64,000 nt of DNA from Prosthecobacter sp. (GCA_017853885.1 JAFMIR010000015.1:1-64000), one strand, 5' to 3'; numbered from the stretch's first letter, positions 19,497 through 30,959 are shown. Translations and numbers: made by a program. Notes: generated by a model from the letters alone, not told the origin.

Positions 19497-21248
19497 TCAG
19501 TCGTTCTCCAGTGTAGACAAATCACCCTCTGGCAGGCCTAATTCGCGTGTTTTGAGCAGGCGACGCATGATTTTGCCGCTACGTGTTTTCGGTAGGCTTT
19601 CGATAAAAGCGATCTCCTTCGGCGCAACAGCCGGGCCAAGGCGTTTTCGAGCGAAACCGATCAATTCGAGCCTCAGTTCATCGGTCGCAGGATGTCCGAG
19701 TTTGAGCACGACAAAAGCCTTCACCATCTCACCAATCAGTGGGTCCGGTTTGCCGATCACACCCACCTCGGCGACAGCTGCGTGCTCCATCAGCGCGCTT
19801 TCGACTTCGAAAGGCCCGACCATGTGTCCGGAGGTCTTGATAATGTCATCCGCGCGGCCGACGAACCAGAAGTAGCCATCTGCATCACGCTTTGCCAGAT
19901 CGCCGCTCAAATACCAGCCATCTACGAAAGACTTCGCATATCGAGCCTCGTCGTGCAGGTAGGCACGGAACATGGAGGGCCAGCCCGGTTTTAGCGCCAG
20001 TTCGCCTTCCACATCCGGCTGCGTGATTTCTTCTATGCCATGTTCACCACGCTTCACGATGGCTGCCTCAATGCCAGGCAGCGGTTTGCCCATGGAGCCG
20101 GGGCGGATATCGATTGCCGCGTAATTGGCGATCATGATGCCGCCGGTTTCGGTTTGCCACCAGTTGTCATGAATCGGCAAGCCGAGCACACGCTGGCCCC
20201 ATACAACTGCTTCGGGGTTCAAAGGCTCACCGACGCTGTGAATGAGGCGCAACGCACTCAAATCATGCTGAACACGTGGATTACCTGGGATGCGCATGAG
20301 TCGGCGAATGGCGGTGGGTGCGGTGTACCAGACTGTAACTTTTTGTTCATCTAGAATGCGATACCAGCGCTCCGCGTCGAAGTCGGCTTCATCGACAACA
20401 TTCGTGACACCGTTGAGGAGTGGAGCAAAAATGCCATAGGATGTGCCAGTGACCCAGCCTGGGTCGGCGGTGCACCAAAAGATATCTTCCGGATGGAGGT
20501 CGAGCACATAACGCCCCGTGGCGAAATGCGTCAGAGCCGCCTGATGCACATGCACCGCGCCTTTGGGCATGCCGGTGGTGCCACTGGTGAAATGCAGCAG
20601 CGCCATATCCTCTGGACATGTTTGCGGAATGGTATGCTTATCGCTTGAGGCTGTCATCAGCCTTGGCAGCGAAAGCGCACACGCATCGAGATCGTCCGTC
20701 ACATCCGCAATCAGGATGTATTGCAGTGAAGGTAGCTGCTCGCGCAGCGCCGCGACTTTCTTTTCATATAAAGCCTGCGAGGTCACGAGCACCTTCGCAT
20801 CGCCGCGGCTCAGCCGCTGCCAAACCGGCTCGGGTCCGAACTGTGAAAAAAGCGGGCAGAAAACGCTCACATTTTTTAGTGTGCCAAGCGCTGTGAAATA
20901 CAGCTCCGGCACGCGGTTCATTAGTGCGAAAACGCGTTCACCCTTCTTCACGCCTAGGCTCCGCAGCACATTCGCAAAGCGGGCTGATCCGCGCGCCATG
21001 TCTGTGTAGGTCAGATCGCGCACACTGTCATCTTTGCCCAAACAGCGTAACGCCAGATGATTCGCCAGCGCACCAGATGCGTGCCGGTCAACTGCTTCAT
21101 ATGCCAGATTCAGCCCATCTTCAGGAAGTCCCTGCAAAGATGCCTGCACTGCTTTCCATGAGTGCTTGGCGCATGTTTGCTCATAATCCACGAGATGCGG
21201 CACAATGCGCTGCGCCTGTAAGTCTTTGCGGATGGTATCAAAAGACAT
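19497..21248 (-). CDS. acsA: Acetate-CoA ligase (AMP-forming)
   Basis: [94 protein letters not shown]. Confidence 0.93.
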   Translation of the reverse strand: MSFDTIRKDLQAQRIVPHLVDYEQTCAKHSWKAVQASLQGLPEDGLNLAYEAVDRHASGALANHLALRCLGKDDSVRDLTYTDMARGSARFANVLRSLGVKKGERVFALMNRVPELYFTALGTLKNVSVFCPLFSQFGPEPVWQRLSRGDAKVLVTSQALYEKKVAALREQLPSLQYILIADVTDDLDACALSLPRLMTASSDKHTIPQTCPEDMALLHFTSGTTGMPKGAVHVHQAALTHFATGRYVLDLHPEDIFWCTADPGWVTGTSYGIFAPLLNGVTNVVDEADFDAERWYRILDEQKVTVWYTAPTAIRRLMRIPGNPRVQHDLSALRLIHSVGEPLNPEAVVWGQRVLGLPIHDNWWQTETGGIMIANYAAIDIRPGSMGKPLPGIEAAIVKRGEHGIEEITQPDVEGELALKPGWPSMFRAYLHDEARYAKSFVDGWYLSGDLAKRDADGYFWFVGRADDIIKTSGHMVGPFEVESALMEHAAVAEVGVIGKPDPLIGEMVKAFVVLKLGHPATDELRLELIGFARKRLGPAVAPKEIAFIESLPKTRSGKIMRRLLKTRELGLPEGDLSTLEND

Positions 21249-21544
21249 GGCATGAACAGAGGTGGTCGGTGAACGGCCTCATTGTTTGCGAATAAAAGTT
21301 TGGGGCGTATCAAAAAGTCTAGGCGCTTCTTGCGCGGCCCCGTTCCAATGTTGCGATCTCGTGGCTTTTCTTTGTGGGCCATTTGATGGGGGTGCTTTTG
21401 TCAATCCAGAGATGATTCTGAGCGCATGCCTCGGATGATATCTGAATGTGCGGCGGAAGGGTGAGGATCAATCGCACAAGCTTCCAACGCTTAGTTTTTT
21501 TAACATGGCGTGACAAGTGTCAGGTGATCAGGTTATGTTTCCTT

Positions 21545-24202
21545 ATGTCTGCTTCACTCTGTTCCTGGCACATGCAGTGCGCAGCCGATGTGCTTCTTGC
21601 ATGGAAAAGCGACTCTCAAAGCGGCCTTACCCATATCGAGATAGTAGAACGCCTCTCAAGGCACGGGCGAAACGTATTGCCAGTAGAAGTGCGCAAGCCC
21701 CTTTGGCGCTTGTTTGTGGCGCAGTTAGTCAGTCCGCTGATCTATCTCTTGTTTATCGCGGCTGTCATCGCTTTTGCGATGGGACACGCAAGTGATGCTG
21801 CAGTGATTGGGGTTGTGGTTTGTGTGAATGCGGTGATTGGGGCCATTCAGCAAGGTAGGGCTCAGCATTCGATGGAAGCGCTACGGAGGTTGTCTTCGCT
21901 TAAAGCGCGTGTCGTTCGTGACAACCAAGAAAACCTGATTGAAGCAAGCGAACTGGTTCCGGGTGATATTCTTTTGCTTGCTGCGGGTGATCAGGTCGGC
22001 GCGGATGCGCGCTTGATCACGGCTGTTGCTTTGGAGACCACGGAAGCAGCGCTAACGGGGGAATCCTGGCCCATCCTGAAACACGCGGATGTTTTATCCG
22101 AGGATGTGGTGCTTGGAGAACGCAAGAACATGATCTATTCCGGCACGCATATCACCGCTGGACGTGGACGAGCGGTTGTGGTCGCAACAGGTCTTCAAAC
22201 AGAGGTGGGCAAGATTGCTCGTCTGACGGTCGCGACGCAAGAACCGAAGACACCGCTCGAGACACGTCTTTCGCAATTTGGGCAAAGCTTGGTAGCTATA
22301 AGCATCGCTATGTTTGCTGTTGTGCTCGTCTTTGGACTCATGCGAGGCATTGCATTCGTTCAAATTTTCATGGTTGCCATTAGCCAGATGGTTTCAATGG
22401 TTCCAGAGGGATTGCCCGTGGCAATGACGATTGCGCTCGCTGTCGGCATGCAGCGTATGGCACACCAAGGAGCCATCGTGCGTCGTCTGGCTGCGGTCGA
22501 AACGCTGGGATCGACGAGCATCATTTGCAGTGACAAAACAGGCACACTCACCAAAAACGAGATGACCGTCACCACGATCATTTTGCCAGACGGAAGGTGG
22601 ATCGAGGTCAGTGGAGCGGGTTACTCACCTGAAGGATGTTTAACCCATCAAGGGCAGCTAATCGACGATCCTGCGCTTCGACGACTTTTAGAAGCCTGTG
22701 TGCTTTGCAATGATGCTCAGCTAGTCCCTCCTGATGTGGCTGACCCACGCTGGCGTGCGCTCGGTGATCCCACTGAGGCTGCGTTGCTCACCGTCGCCCT
22801 CAAGGCATGTGTCGAGTTTGAAGCGCTTCGCAAAATCCACCCTCGCAGCGCAGAATGGCCTTTTGATGCCATGACGAAAATGATGGCCACGCAGCATGGC
22901 TCAAAGGTCTTCGTCAAAGGTGCGCCGGAGTGCGTGATGTCTATGTGTGATGCTCAGCCCTTCGAATGGGTCAACAAGATGGCCTCTCGGGCACTTCGTG
23001 TCCTTGCCGTTGCTGAATTGGATAACGTCCACATTGACAGAGCGGCGGGTTTTGAGACTTGGCGTGGTCATATGCGATTTCTGGGCCTTTTGGGGCAAAT
23101 AGACCCCCCGCGCGATGAAGCAAAATCTGCTGTGAAAGAGTGCCTCAAGGCTGGCATTCGCCCGGTGATGGTTACGGGGGACCACAAGGCTACTGGACTC
23201 GCCATTGCCTCGGCGTTAGGGATCGCCAAGCCCGGGGACATGGCGGTGGATGGTGGGGAACTCGAGTGGATGCCAGAACAGGACCTACGTGCCAACCTTG
23301 ATCGCATCTCTGTCTTCGCGCGCGTGCATCCCGCCCAGAAGCTGCGTATTGTTCAGGCATTTCAGAGTCAAAAACACGTTGTTGCGATGACTGGTGATGG
23401 TGTAAATGACGCCCCGGCTCTTGCTGCTGCTGATGTCGGTGTGGCCATGGGCATGACCGGAACTGAGGTTGCAAAAAGTGCGGCAAAGATGGTCATTTCA
23501 GATGACAATTTTGCCACCATCATCAAAGCCGTCGAAGAAGGACGTCTTGTGTATCAGAATTTGAAAAAGGTCGTCCTTTTTCTTTTCGCCACGAGCCTTG
23601 ATGAAGTGGCGGTGCTGCTTTCGGCCTTGTTGGGCGGCTATCCGCTGCCGCTCGCCGCAGTGCAGATTCTCTGGATCAACATGGTCACCGAGGGTGCCGT
23701 GACCGTAAATCTCATCATGGAGGGCCTAGAAGGGGACGAAATGCGTCGCAAACCCACTCCCATCGATGAGCCGCTCATCACAAAGGCTATGTGGAAGAGA
23801 ATGCTCCTCATGGTCACCACCAGCGTGGTCGTCATTTTCGGGTTCTTCGTCTGGCGGTTGGGCAGTGGTGTCGATTTCAAGCTAGTGCAGACGGAGACTT
23901 TTACGCTGATGGCCATCAGCCAGTGGTTCAATGTGTTGAACTGCCGCAGTGCCATTCAATCGAGCCTCAGCTTTGATGTTTTGAGGAATCCTTGGCTCAT
24001 CGGCGGCCTTGTGCTTGGCAATGTGATGCATGGGCTCGTCATCTACACCGATACATTGAATCACATTTTTCATACGGTGCCGATTCCGCTCGCAGACTTT
24101 TTTCTTCTCGGATTCATCGGCAGCAGCGTGCTTTGGGTGGAGGAGATACGAAAAGGGATGGTACGTTGGCGGATGAATAGGTCTCTGATAGGGACCGGAT
24201 GA
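21545..24202 (+). CDS. Cation-transporting P-type ATPase (P2-type, Ca2+-like)
   Basis: ICSDKTGTLTKNEM; ALTGESWP; MTGDGVNDAPALAAADVGVAMG; start reassigned to 21545. Confidence 0.95.
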   Translation: MSASLCSWHMQCAADVLLAWKSDSQSGLTHIEIVERLSRHGRNVLPVEVRKPLWRLFVAQLVSPLIYLLFIAAVIAFAMGHASDAAVIGVVVCVNAVIGAIQQGRAQHSMEALRRLSSLKARVVRDNQENLIEASELVPGDILLLAAGDQVGADARLITAVALETTEAALTGESWPILKHADVLSEDVVLGERKNMIYSGTHITAGRGRAVVVATGLQTEVGKIARLTVATQEPKTPLETRLSQFGQSLVAISIAMFAVVLVFGLMRGIAFVQIFMVAISQMVSMVPEGLPVAMTIALAVGMQRMAHQGAIVRRLAAVETLGSTSIICSDKTGTLTKNEMTVTTIILPDGRWIEVSGAGYSPEGCLTHQGQLIDDPALRRLLEACVLCNDAQLVPPDVADPRWRALGDPTEAALLTVALKACVEFEALRKIHPRSAEWPFDAMTKMMATQHGSKVFVKGAPECVMSMCDAQPFEWVNKMASRALRVLAVAELDNVHIDRAAGFETWRGHMRFLGLLGQIDPPRDEAKSAVKECLKAGIRPVMVTGDHKATGLAIASALGIAKPGDMAVDGGELEWMPEQDLRANLDRISVFARVHPAQKLRIVQAFQSQKHVVAMTGDGVNDAPALAAADVGVAMGMTGTEVAKSAAKMVISDDNFATIIKAVEEGRLVYQNLKKVVLFLFATSLDEVAVLLSALLGGYPLPLAAVQILWINMVTEGAVTVNLIMEGLEGDEMRRKPTPIDEPLITKAMWKRMLLMVTTSVVVIFGFFVWRLGSGVDFKLVQTETFTLMAISQWFNVLNCRSAIQSSLSFDVLRNPWLIGGLVLGNVMHGLVIYTDTLNHIFHTVPIPLADFFLLGFIGSSVLWVEEIRKGMVRWRMNRSLIGTG

Positions 24203-24255
24203 CACTTTCGCGCATGCCACTTGAAAACAGTCGAATTCCCTGCCAAGCACACTTC

Positions 24256-24624
24256 ATGTCCGCCACGCCTGTCAGCTACAAGATCGGCAATGAAAAGCTC
24301 ATCAAGATCCTCCCGAATGCCTCTAACCGACTGCTCGGCCTGCTGAAAAAGCAGGGGCGGGCGGAGCATGGTGCCCTGCGCATTGCCGTGGTCGGGGGTG
24401 GGTGTTCCGGTCTGCAATATAAAATGGACCTCGTCGATGGCCCGGCGAACCGCGATATCATGGTGACCAGTGCTGAGGTGCGCGTGGTGATTGATCCGAA
24501 GAGTGCCCTCTTTGTCTCCGGCTCCGAGCTCGACTACAGCGACGATCTTCAGCAGGGCGGCTTCAAAGTGAAGAACCCTAACGCCGTTGTTACCTGCTCC
24601 TGCGGCGAGAGCTTTTCCGCATAA
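24256..24624 (+). CDS. HesB/IscA family iron-sulfur cluster assembly protein
   Basis: LRIAVVGGGCSGLQYKMDL ... NPNAVVTCSCGESFSA (C, CxC). Confidence 0.93.
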   Translation: MSATPVSYKIGNEKLIKILPNASNRLLGLLKKQGRAEHGALRIAVVGGGCSGLQYKMDLVDGPANRDIMVTSAEVRVVIDPKSALFVSGSELDYSDDLQQGGFKVKNPNAVVTCSCGESFSA

Positions 24625-24630
24625 ATTGCC

Positions 24631-25161
24631 ATGACGGACTGTTTTGAGCTACTGGGACTTCCTCGACGGGCCTTACTTGATGAGAGCGAACTCCAAGCGG
24701 CATGGCATCAAAAGAGTCGTGAAGTTCATCCGGACCAGCCGGGCGGCAGTGCCACGCTGGCGGCTGAGATCAACACGGCTTATGAAACGCTCCTCGCCCC
24801 TGAAAAGCGTCTGAGGCATCTCTTGGAACTGCATGCAGTTCCCTGGCGTACGATTCCAATTTCTGCGGAGATCATGACGCTGTTTTCGCAAATCGGTCCC
24901 CAGCTTCAAAACGCGGTTGTTCTCACGAAAAAAAAGCAAGCGGCCTCCTCGGCTATCGCGAAGGCTTTGCTCGCTCCGGAGGAACTGAAGCTTCGTGAGG
25001 TTTTGGAAGACCTCACGGCTCAAATCGAGGCACGTCGAGCTAAGGTGCTCGCATCGCTGGCCGATGCCAGTCTCGATCAGATTCAGGTCGTGCAGGCCAC
25101 GCTGGCCTACTTGGCGAAGTGGCAGGGCCAGATCCGCGAGTCCTTGCTGGCCTTGATGTAA
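24631..25161 (+). CDS. hscB: Fe-S cluster co-chaperone HscB-like
   Basis: J-domain 'FELLGLPRRALLDESELQAAWHQKSREVHPDQPGG' and helical C-terminal domain. Confidence 0.88.
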   Translation: MTDCFELLGLPRRALLDESELQAAWHQKSREVHPDQPGGSATLAAEINTAYETLLAPEKRLRHLLELHAVPWRTIPISAEIMTLFSQIGPQLQNAVVLTKKKQAASSAIAKALLAPEELKLREVLEDLTAQIEARRAKVLASLADASLDQIQVVQATLAYLAKWQGQIRESLLALM

Positions 25162-25180
25162 TCACGAGTATTCTTTTGTC

Positions 25181-25636
25181 ATGTCACGTTCCCTCACCCA
25201 TCTGAACCGCCGTGGCGAAGCCTCCATGGTGGATGTTTCCTCCAAACCCGCTGTGCGACGAGAGGCTGTAGCCGTGGGCCGGATCGTGATGCAGGCGGAC
25301 ACCGTGAAACGGATTCGCGAAAACAGCTTCAAAAAGGGCGATGTGCTTTGCGTAGCCCGCATCGCTGCCATTCAAGCTGCCAAGCAGACCCAGCACCTGA
25401 TCCCGCTCTGCCACCAGATCCCGTTGGCGAAGGTGAAGATCGATTTTGAACTCCAAGCCAAAGCCGTCGCCATCACCGCCACCGCTATCACCACCGCGCC
25501 GACGGGCGTCGAGATGGAAGCTCTCACCGCCGTCAGCCTCGCTACTTTGACGATTTATGACATGTGCAAGGCCGTGGACAAAAAGATGCGCATCGAAGGC
25601 ATCAAGCTGCTCAAGAAGACCAAAGCGGAGGCGTGA
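25181..25636 (+). CDS. moaC: Cyclic pyranopterin monophosphate synthase
   Basis: MVDVSSKPAVRREAVAVGRI; AKQTQHLIPLCHQIPL; GVEMEALTAVSLATLTIYDMCKAVDKKMRIEGIKLLKKT. Confidence 0.95.
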   Translation: MSRSLTHLNRRGEASMVDVSSKPAVRREAVAVGRIVMQADTVKRIRENSFKKGDVLCVARIAAIQAAKQTQHLIPLCHQIPLAKVKIDFELQAKAVAITATAITTAPTGVEMEALTAVSLATLTIYDMCKAVDKKMRIEGIKLLKKTKAEA

Positions 25637-25776
25637 ATCTGAACGGCTTCTCGAATAATCTCTCGGATTCCCTCCGATATGCCGGCCCCATAAGCGGCGT
25701 GATTGATTCGTCAGCCATTTTTTCAGGAGTTGGAGCCATCTCCATTGTTCTAGGCGGCTTGTTAAAAACAGTCTAA
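25633..25776 (+). CDS. Possible 47-aa hydrophobic peptide translationally coupled to moaC (GTG start)
   Basis: GTGA overlap with moaC stop; VNLNGFSNNLSDSLRYAGPISGVIDSSAIFSGVGAISIVLGGLLKTV. Confidence 0.25.
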   Translation: MNLNGFSNNLSDSLRYAGPISGVIDSSAIFSGVGAISIVLGGLLKTV

Positions 25777-26789
25777 TTCGCCGCTTTCACCGCGTCCCAG
25801 ACCTTGGAGTATTTCGCGAGGTCGGGGCCGAGGTCTTGAATGACTTCGCATTTGCTGGCGATGGACTCGGGTAGGCTGATGGCCGGGTTTTCGAGGAAAT
25901 CGGCACTGAGCTTGGCTTTGGCGGGCTTGTTCGGGCAGTAGTAGCCCATCCATTCCATGTTCTCGGCAGCGATGTCGGGATCGAGCAGGAAATTGATCAT
26001 GGCATGGGCCAGCTCGGTTTGTTTGGCGGTCTTGGGGATGACCATTTCATCGCAGCCGATGGTGACGCCTTCGCGTGGGATGAGGATCTCGACCTTGGAG
26101 TTCTCCATTTGGACTTGGAAGAGGTCGCCACTGTAGCCGTGGACGAGGTGGAATTCGGCGGAGTCTATGCCGGCCTTGTAGCCTTCGTTGTCAAAACGGG
26201 CGATGTGCTTCTTCCATCGGATGAGCACCTGCTGCGCAGCGGCGAGTTGGCTGTCGTCCCGCGTGTTGAGGCTGTAACCGAGCGATTTGAGGGCGGCGCC
26301 GATGCTTTCACGCATGTCATCGAGCAGGGTGATGCGGCCGGCGAGGGCGGCGCGGTCGAGTATGGCATAGCTGGGCTCAGCGTCCTTGATCTTGTCTTTG
26401 CGGATGGCGAGGGCGGCGTAGGCCAAGGTGTAGGGCACACTGTGCTCCATCTTCGTATCGATGACCTTCGTGAGGACGGCGGGATCGATGTTGGTGAGGT
26501 TGGGTAGTTGGGCGTGATCGAGATTCAGCAGGAGGCCCTCGGTGTGCATCACCTGGATCATGTAGGCGGTGGGAAACACAAGGTCGTAGCCAGTGGCCCC
26601 TGCCTTGAGCTTCGCGTACATGCTTTCGTTCGAATCGAAGGTATCAATCACCACCTGGCAGCCATGCTGCTTTTCGAACTTTTTGACGACGTCCGGGCTG
26701 ATGTAGTCCGCCCAAGTATAGACATGCAGCGTTTCCGCGGAGATCGCTGTTGCAATGAGGAGGCTGAGCAGGCCGACGAGCCGTTTCAT
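25773..26789 (-). CDS. Polyamine ABC transporter substrate-binding protein (PotD-like)
   Basis: Signal peptide; LHVYTWADYISPDVVKKFEKQHGCQVVIDTFDSNESMYAKLKAG. Confidence 0.92.
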   Translation of the reverse strand: MKRLVGLLSLLIATAISAETLHVYTWADYISPDVVKKFEKQHGCQVVIDTFDSNESMYAKLKAGATGYDLVFPTAYMIQVMHTEGLLLNLDHAQLPNLTNIDPAVLTKVIDTKMEHSVPYTLAYAALAIRKDKIKDAEPSYAILDRAALAGRITLLDDMRESIGAALKSLGYSLNTRDDSQLAAAQQVLIRWKKHIARFDNEGYKAGIDSAEFHLVHGYSGDLFQVQMENSKVEILIPREGVTIGCDEMVIPKTAKQTELAHAMINFLLDPDIAAENMEWMGYYCPNKPAKAKLSADFLENPAISLPESIASKCEVIQDLGPDLAKYSKVWDAVKAAN

Positions 26790-27382
26790 GCGGCGGAGGT
26801 GCGAAGCATGGGGATCGTTTCCTGACGGCGGAAGGAGGCCTCGGTATTGTAAGCGGCCAGCAGCAGGCAGGAGAAGGCGAGGTCACTGAGGAGGGAATTC
26901 CGCAGGAACCAGATGGTGGGCGGCAGGCCGGGCAGCCCAGTGGTCATGGCCTGCACCCAGCCAGCGAGGGTCTTGGTGTAACCGGGATCAACGAACCAAG
27001 ACAGCGTGTTGGTGATGAGGTAAAAAGCGATGGAGCAGGCGAGCGTGCCCATGAGGCTGCCGAGCAGGCCGAGTTTGCCGCGGGAGCGGCTGGCGAACCC
27101 TGCGGCGATGGCAAAGGCACCGTAAACGCCGATGGCCTCCCATTGCATGACACCGCGTATGCCGGTGGCGGCGAGGTCGATGACCACGAGCAGCAGCGGC
27201 AATATGAGGAAGGAGACGCGCTTGGAGAAGACGAGGGTGCCAGTGAAGGCCAGTGCCATCCATGGCGCGAAGTTTTCCAAAGCGGGCACCTGCACGCCTT
27301 GGCCGAGCTTGAGGTAGCGGAACGTCGCTGCGGCGGTGATCAAGATGAGCGGCAAAAGGAGCGAGAAGCGGTTTTGGGGCAT
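26786..27382 (-). CDS. DUF6580-like integral membrane protein
   Basis: APWMALAFTGTLVFSKR...; GLLGSLMGTLACSIAFYLITNTLSWF. Confidence 0.65.
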   Translation of the reverse strand: MPQNRFSLLLPLILITAAATFRYLKLGQGVQVPALENFAPWMALAFTGTLVFSKRVSFLILPLLLVVIDLAATGIRGVMQWEAIGVYGAFAIAAGFASRSRGKLGLLGSLMGTLACSIAFYLITNTLSWFVDPGYTKTLAGWVQAMTTGLPGLPPTIWFLRNSLLSDLAFSCLLLAAYNTEASFRRQETIPMLRTSAA

Positions 27383-27686
27383 GAGATGCATGTTAGATTC
27401 AAAGTGGGAGCTTCCAAGCGCCAAATTGAGCGGTGTAAAGCAGGCTCAGAAGGTCGCTTCGTCAATTGAAGCCCGTTTGATGAAATCCGCTCAGTGTAGG
27501 AGCATATTTTTACCGAATCGATTTGGAATAGGTCCCAAGAGGAGACTCGTGAAACTGCGTGCAGGGTAGGGGGGATGGCGGTGGGTGCCCATGCTCGGGT
27601 GCAATGGAAAGAAGTTTTGTGAGGACTGTAGGTGCTGCGCCTTGCAATGGCAGGGCAGGTGATCATCTTAAAGGCTACTCTATCCC

Positions 27687-28958
27687 GTGGGCAAAACATC
27701 TCCCAAAATCGTGATCATTGGCGCCGGTCTCTCAGGCTTGGCCTGCGCCCGCGTTTTGGTGAAGTCTGGCATTCCCTTCACATTGATTGAGGCTTCGAAC
27801 GGCGTTGGAGGTCGCATTCGCACGGACGTGGTGGATGGGTTCCGGCTGGATCGAGGCTTTCAGGTTTTTCTTCCCGCCTATCCGGAGGCACGCCGAGTGC
27901 TCGACTATGAGGCTCTCAACCTTCGACCTATTTACCGCGGGGCGCAGGTGTTTGTGAAGGACCGTTTTCACCGTGTGGCTGATCCGCTTGGGCATCCGCT
28001 CGACGCTTTGGTGGCCTTGCGAGATGAGACAGTGGTGGCCATGCGTGACAAGTGGTTTACGTTGCTCCTGCGCAAGGAGGCGTTTGGCTTGAAGCAGCCG
28101 CCGCGTGACCTTCCAGAGATGGAAGCAGAGGATTATCTGCGTGCTTTCGGCTTCTCAGAGAAGATGATCGACCGCTTCTTTCGCCCGTTTTTCGGAGGCA
28201 TTTTTCTAGAGAAGGACCTGCGCACCTCTGCTCGGATGCTGCTCTTTCTCTTCTCGATGTTTGATCGCGGCGGCAGTGCTCTGCCTGCCCAAGGCATGCA
28301 AGCCATCCCAGATCAGCTCGCAGAGGCTCTGCCGCCGGGAGCTCTGCATCTAAACACGCCCGTGGCGCATGTGCGGCGTGGCGAAGTGGCCCTAGAAAGT
28401 GGTGAGCTTTTGCAGGCAGATCACATCGTGCTGGCGGTGAGCGAGGAGTCTGCTTTTCGATTGCTGCCTCCAGGCGCAATCAACATGCCCAAGCCAGCAC
28501 GTTCCACGACCTGCCTATACTTTGCTGCAGATGAGGCTGACATGCCTGTAAAACAACCGATCCTTCATCTCGATGGCGATGGACGTGGCCCGGTGAATTC
28601 TGCGGTCGTGCTCAGCCGTATAGCGCCGCAATATGCCCCCCCCGGTCGGCACCTTGTATCAGCTTCCATTGTGGGCATGCCCTCGAGTCATGAATTGGAG
28701 AAGGTGGTGCGTGAGCAGATGACCCGCTGGTATGGGCCATGCGTGCAGCGCTGGGCGCATCTCCGCACGGTGCAGGTGCGGCATGCACAACCAGAAGGTC
28801 GTCAACTGCGGCTGGAAGCGGGCCCGCTTGATCCCATCATGGAGGAGGGCCTGTACCGTTGCGGCGACTGGTGTGAGGACGTTTCAATCAATGGTGCCCT
28901 TTTAAGTGGGCGCCGAGCGGGTGAGACGCTCTTGAGGGCAATGGGTGAGGCTATTTGA
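27687..28958 (+). CDS. FAD-dependent oxidoreductase (amine oxidase/phytoene desaturase-like)
   Basis: [40 protein letters not shown]-terminal [27 protein letters not shown] start. Confidence 0.88.
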   Translation: MGKTSPKIVIIGAGLSGLACARVLVKSGIPFTLIEASNGVGGRIRTDVVDGFRLDRGFQVFLPAYPEARRVLDYEALNLRPIYRGAQVFVKDRFHRVADPLGHPLDALVALRDETVVAMRDKWFTLLLRKEAFGLKQPPRDLPEMEAEDYLRAFGFSEKMIDRFFRPFFGGIFLEKDLRTSARMLLFLFSMFDRGGSALPAQGMQAIPDQLAEALPPGALHLNTPVAHVRRGEVALESGELLQADHIVLAVSEESAFRLLPPGAINMPKPARSTTCLYFAADEADMPVKQPILHLDGDGRGPVNSAVVLSRIAPQYAPPGRHLVSASIVGMPSSHELEKVVREQMTRWYGPCVQRWAHLRTVQVRHAQPEGRQLRLEAGPLDPIMEEGLYRCGDWCEDVSINGALLSGRRAGETLLRAMGEAI

Positions 28959-29934
28959 AAAGCTTCGTCCCTGCCTTGTAGTGAGCTGAGTGCTCGGCCA
29001 TTCGCATCTCGACGCGTTCGCGGATGCTGCGTTCGCCTATGCCGTCGTGCTTGGTAGCCACGAGGGCCTTCAGCAAGTCGATAAGAGACTTCACATCGTC
29101 CATCATGACGAATTCAGGGGCGATTTGGCGCTGTAGGCCTATGTTGTGATAATTGCCCAGCGGCACGGAGATGCCGACGCTGCGGATACCAGCGGCCTGC
29201 ACGGCAGTGGCCTCGCAGGCACCGGCATCGAGCAGACAGCGCTGTACGCGGATAGCCTGTTCCTTTGCGGTGGTGGTCAGGACAGCCACAGCCTCGCTGT
29301 CGAATACGGAAACTCGGTCACCGACGCGCACCATGGGGCCGCCCCCCATAACGGCTCCGTTCACGGGCCGGCTGGTTTCAATCGAGACAAAGACGCTGTC
29401 TTTGCCGAAAGGCCAGTTTTGTGCCAGATGCCATGCCCCCAGCCAACCCACTTCTTCGGCGCGGGTGAAGGCAGCATGAACCGTGGTCTTGATGTCGAGT
29501 CTAGCAAGCTCAAGAAGTGTCATCACGATGATAGCACAGCCGATGAGATCATCACAGGCAGGAGCTTCGACACGGCTGTTGGTGATTTTGACCGGGAAAT
29601 TCCAGGTGGCGATATCACCGTTCGACTTGCGGAGGCCTCGCTTGATAGCGGCGTCCATTTCAGGCGTGAAACTTCCGCCAAGGAACTGCCATCCATCATC
29701 GCCCTGGACGAAAGCCGGATGGTCCATATGGGCACCAAAGACCCAAGTGGGCTTGCTCCGCGTGCTGCCATTTTTGTAGCTGGCCAGCAAGTTGCCAAAT
29801 TTGTCCCGTTTGAGTTTTACATGAGGAACATCGCTCAAAATGCTCTCGATCTCCGCCCGGACATGATACTCATGAAAGGATGCCGTGGGCTGCTTGAGAA
29901 GTCGCTTGAGGATGCTAGGTAGACTGAGGGCCAT
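28951..29934 (-). CDS. M20/M42-type aminopeptidase
   Basis: [35 protein letters not shown]; start reassigned to [10 protein letters not shown]. Confidence 0.8.
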   Translation of the reverse strand: MALSLPSILKRLLKQPTASFHEYHVRAEIESILSDVPHVKLKRDKFGNLLASYKNGSTRSKPTWVFGAHMDHPAFVQGDDGWQFLGGSFTPEMDAAIKRGLRKSNGDIATWNFPVKITNSRVEAPACDDLIGCAIIVMTLLELARLDIKTTVHAAFTRAEEVGWLGAWHLAQNWPFGKDSVFVSIETSRPVNGAVMGGGPMVRVGDRVSVFDSEAVAVLTTTAKEQAIRVQRCLLDAGACEATAVQAAGIRSVGISVPLGNYHNIGLQRQIAPEFVMMDDVKSLIDLLKALVATKHDGIGERSIRERVEMRMAEHSAHYKAGTKLFK

Positions 29935-29975
29935 GAGGCTTACCGTACCGTACTTTTCCCAAACGCCAACATCTC

Positions 29976-30959
29976 GTGAAGAAGCTCCGCTATTTCCTCG
30001 AAACCGCTTTGCTGGAGACGGTCGCTTGGATTTTGCCCAAGGTGCCACGCTCGCTACTCATGGCTCTTTCACGCGGTGCTGGCACATTGGCGTTTTACTT
30101 GGACCGGAGAGGGCGCCAGACGGCGCTCGAGAATTTGCGCTGCGCTTTGGGGGATCGTTATGATGATGCCGGGCGCCGCCGTATCGCCAAAGGATCGTAC
30201 CAGACCTTTGCACGCACCTTTCTGGACCTTTTTTGGTCTGCGAAGCTCACCAAGGAAACCTGGCAGCCTTTTTTTGATATCCATATCCCCCAACCACAGA
30301 TCGAAGAGCGAGTTCGAGAAACGGGTGGTGTATGGGTGACGCCACATTTCGGCAACTTTGAGCTGATCAGCATGGTGTGGGGTTACCGGGGTTTTCCGTT
30401 CACAGTGGTGGCTCAGGACTTCAAAAACGAGGCTTTGACGCGGTTGTTCCGGCGTCTTCGGGAGCATTCCGGCCACACCATCATCCCGCAGGAAAACGCG
30501 ATGCTGAAGCTCGTCAAAACGCTCAAGCGGAAGGGACACGCAGGCCTGCTTACCGATCTGAACATCGTGCCGGGCAAAGCGGCTGCGGCCATTCGATGCT
30601 TTGGCTTGTGGACTTGCGTGCCGACACTGCACGTCGAACTGGCCAAGCGCCTTGGTCTTTCGATCATCACGGGCGTGTGCCGCCCCCTGCCGAACGGTAG
30701 GTATGAGGCGCGCCTTTTCGAGGTCATTGAACCACGGCCGGAGGATGACACGCGTGAAATTGCCCAGCGAGTGTGGGATGACTTCGAATCCGTGATTCGC
30801 GAGCATCCGGAGGGCTGGTTGTGGATGTACAAGCACTGGCGTTATACACCACACCCGAAAGGTGCTGGGCGTGATCCAGATTACCCGTTTTACTCGAATC
30901 CTAGCCCCTCTTTTCGTGAAATGTTACCGGAAAGGCTCCGTGCTCCGATTCCTAGGTGA
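29976..30959 (+). CDS. Lysophospholipid/lipid A acyltransferase family protein (LpxL/HtrB-like)
   Basis: VWVTPHFGNFELISMVWGYRG; LTDLN; EGWLWMYKHWRYTP; GTG start. Confidence 0.85.
   Translation: MKKLRYFLETALLETVAWILPKVPRSLLMALSRGAGTLAFYLDRRGRQTALENLRCALGDRYDDAGRRRIAKGSYQTFARTFLDLFWSAKLTKETWQPFFDIHIPQPQIEERVRETGGVWVTPHFGNFELISMVWGYRGFPFTVVAQDFKNEALTRLFRRLREHSGHTIIPQENAMLKLVKTLKRKGHAGLLTDLNIVPGKAAAAIRCFGLWTCVPTLHVELAKRLGLSIITGVCRPLPNGRYEARLFEVIEPRPEDDTREIAQRVWDDFESVIREHPEGWLWMYKHWRYTPHPKGAGRDPDYPFYSNPSPSFREMLPERLRAPIPR

Noticed and set aside
29146-29922. 258-aa plus-strand ORF
   Set aside because: Antisense to the M42-type peptidase; composition typical of a shadow frame
30069-30854. 261-aa minus-strand ORF
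   Set aside because: Antisense to the LpxL-like acyltransferase with conserved motifs
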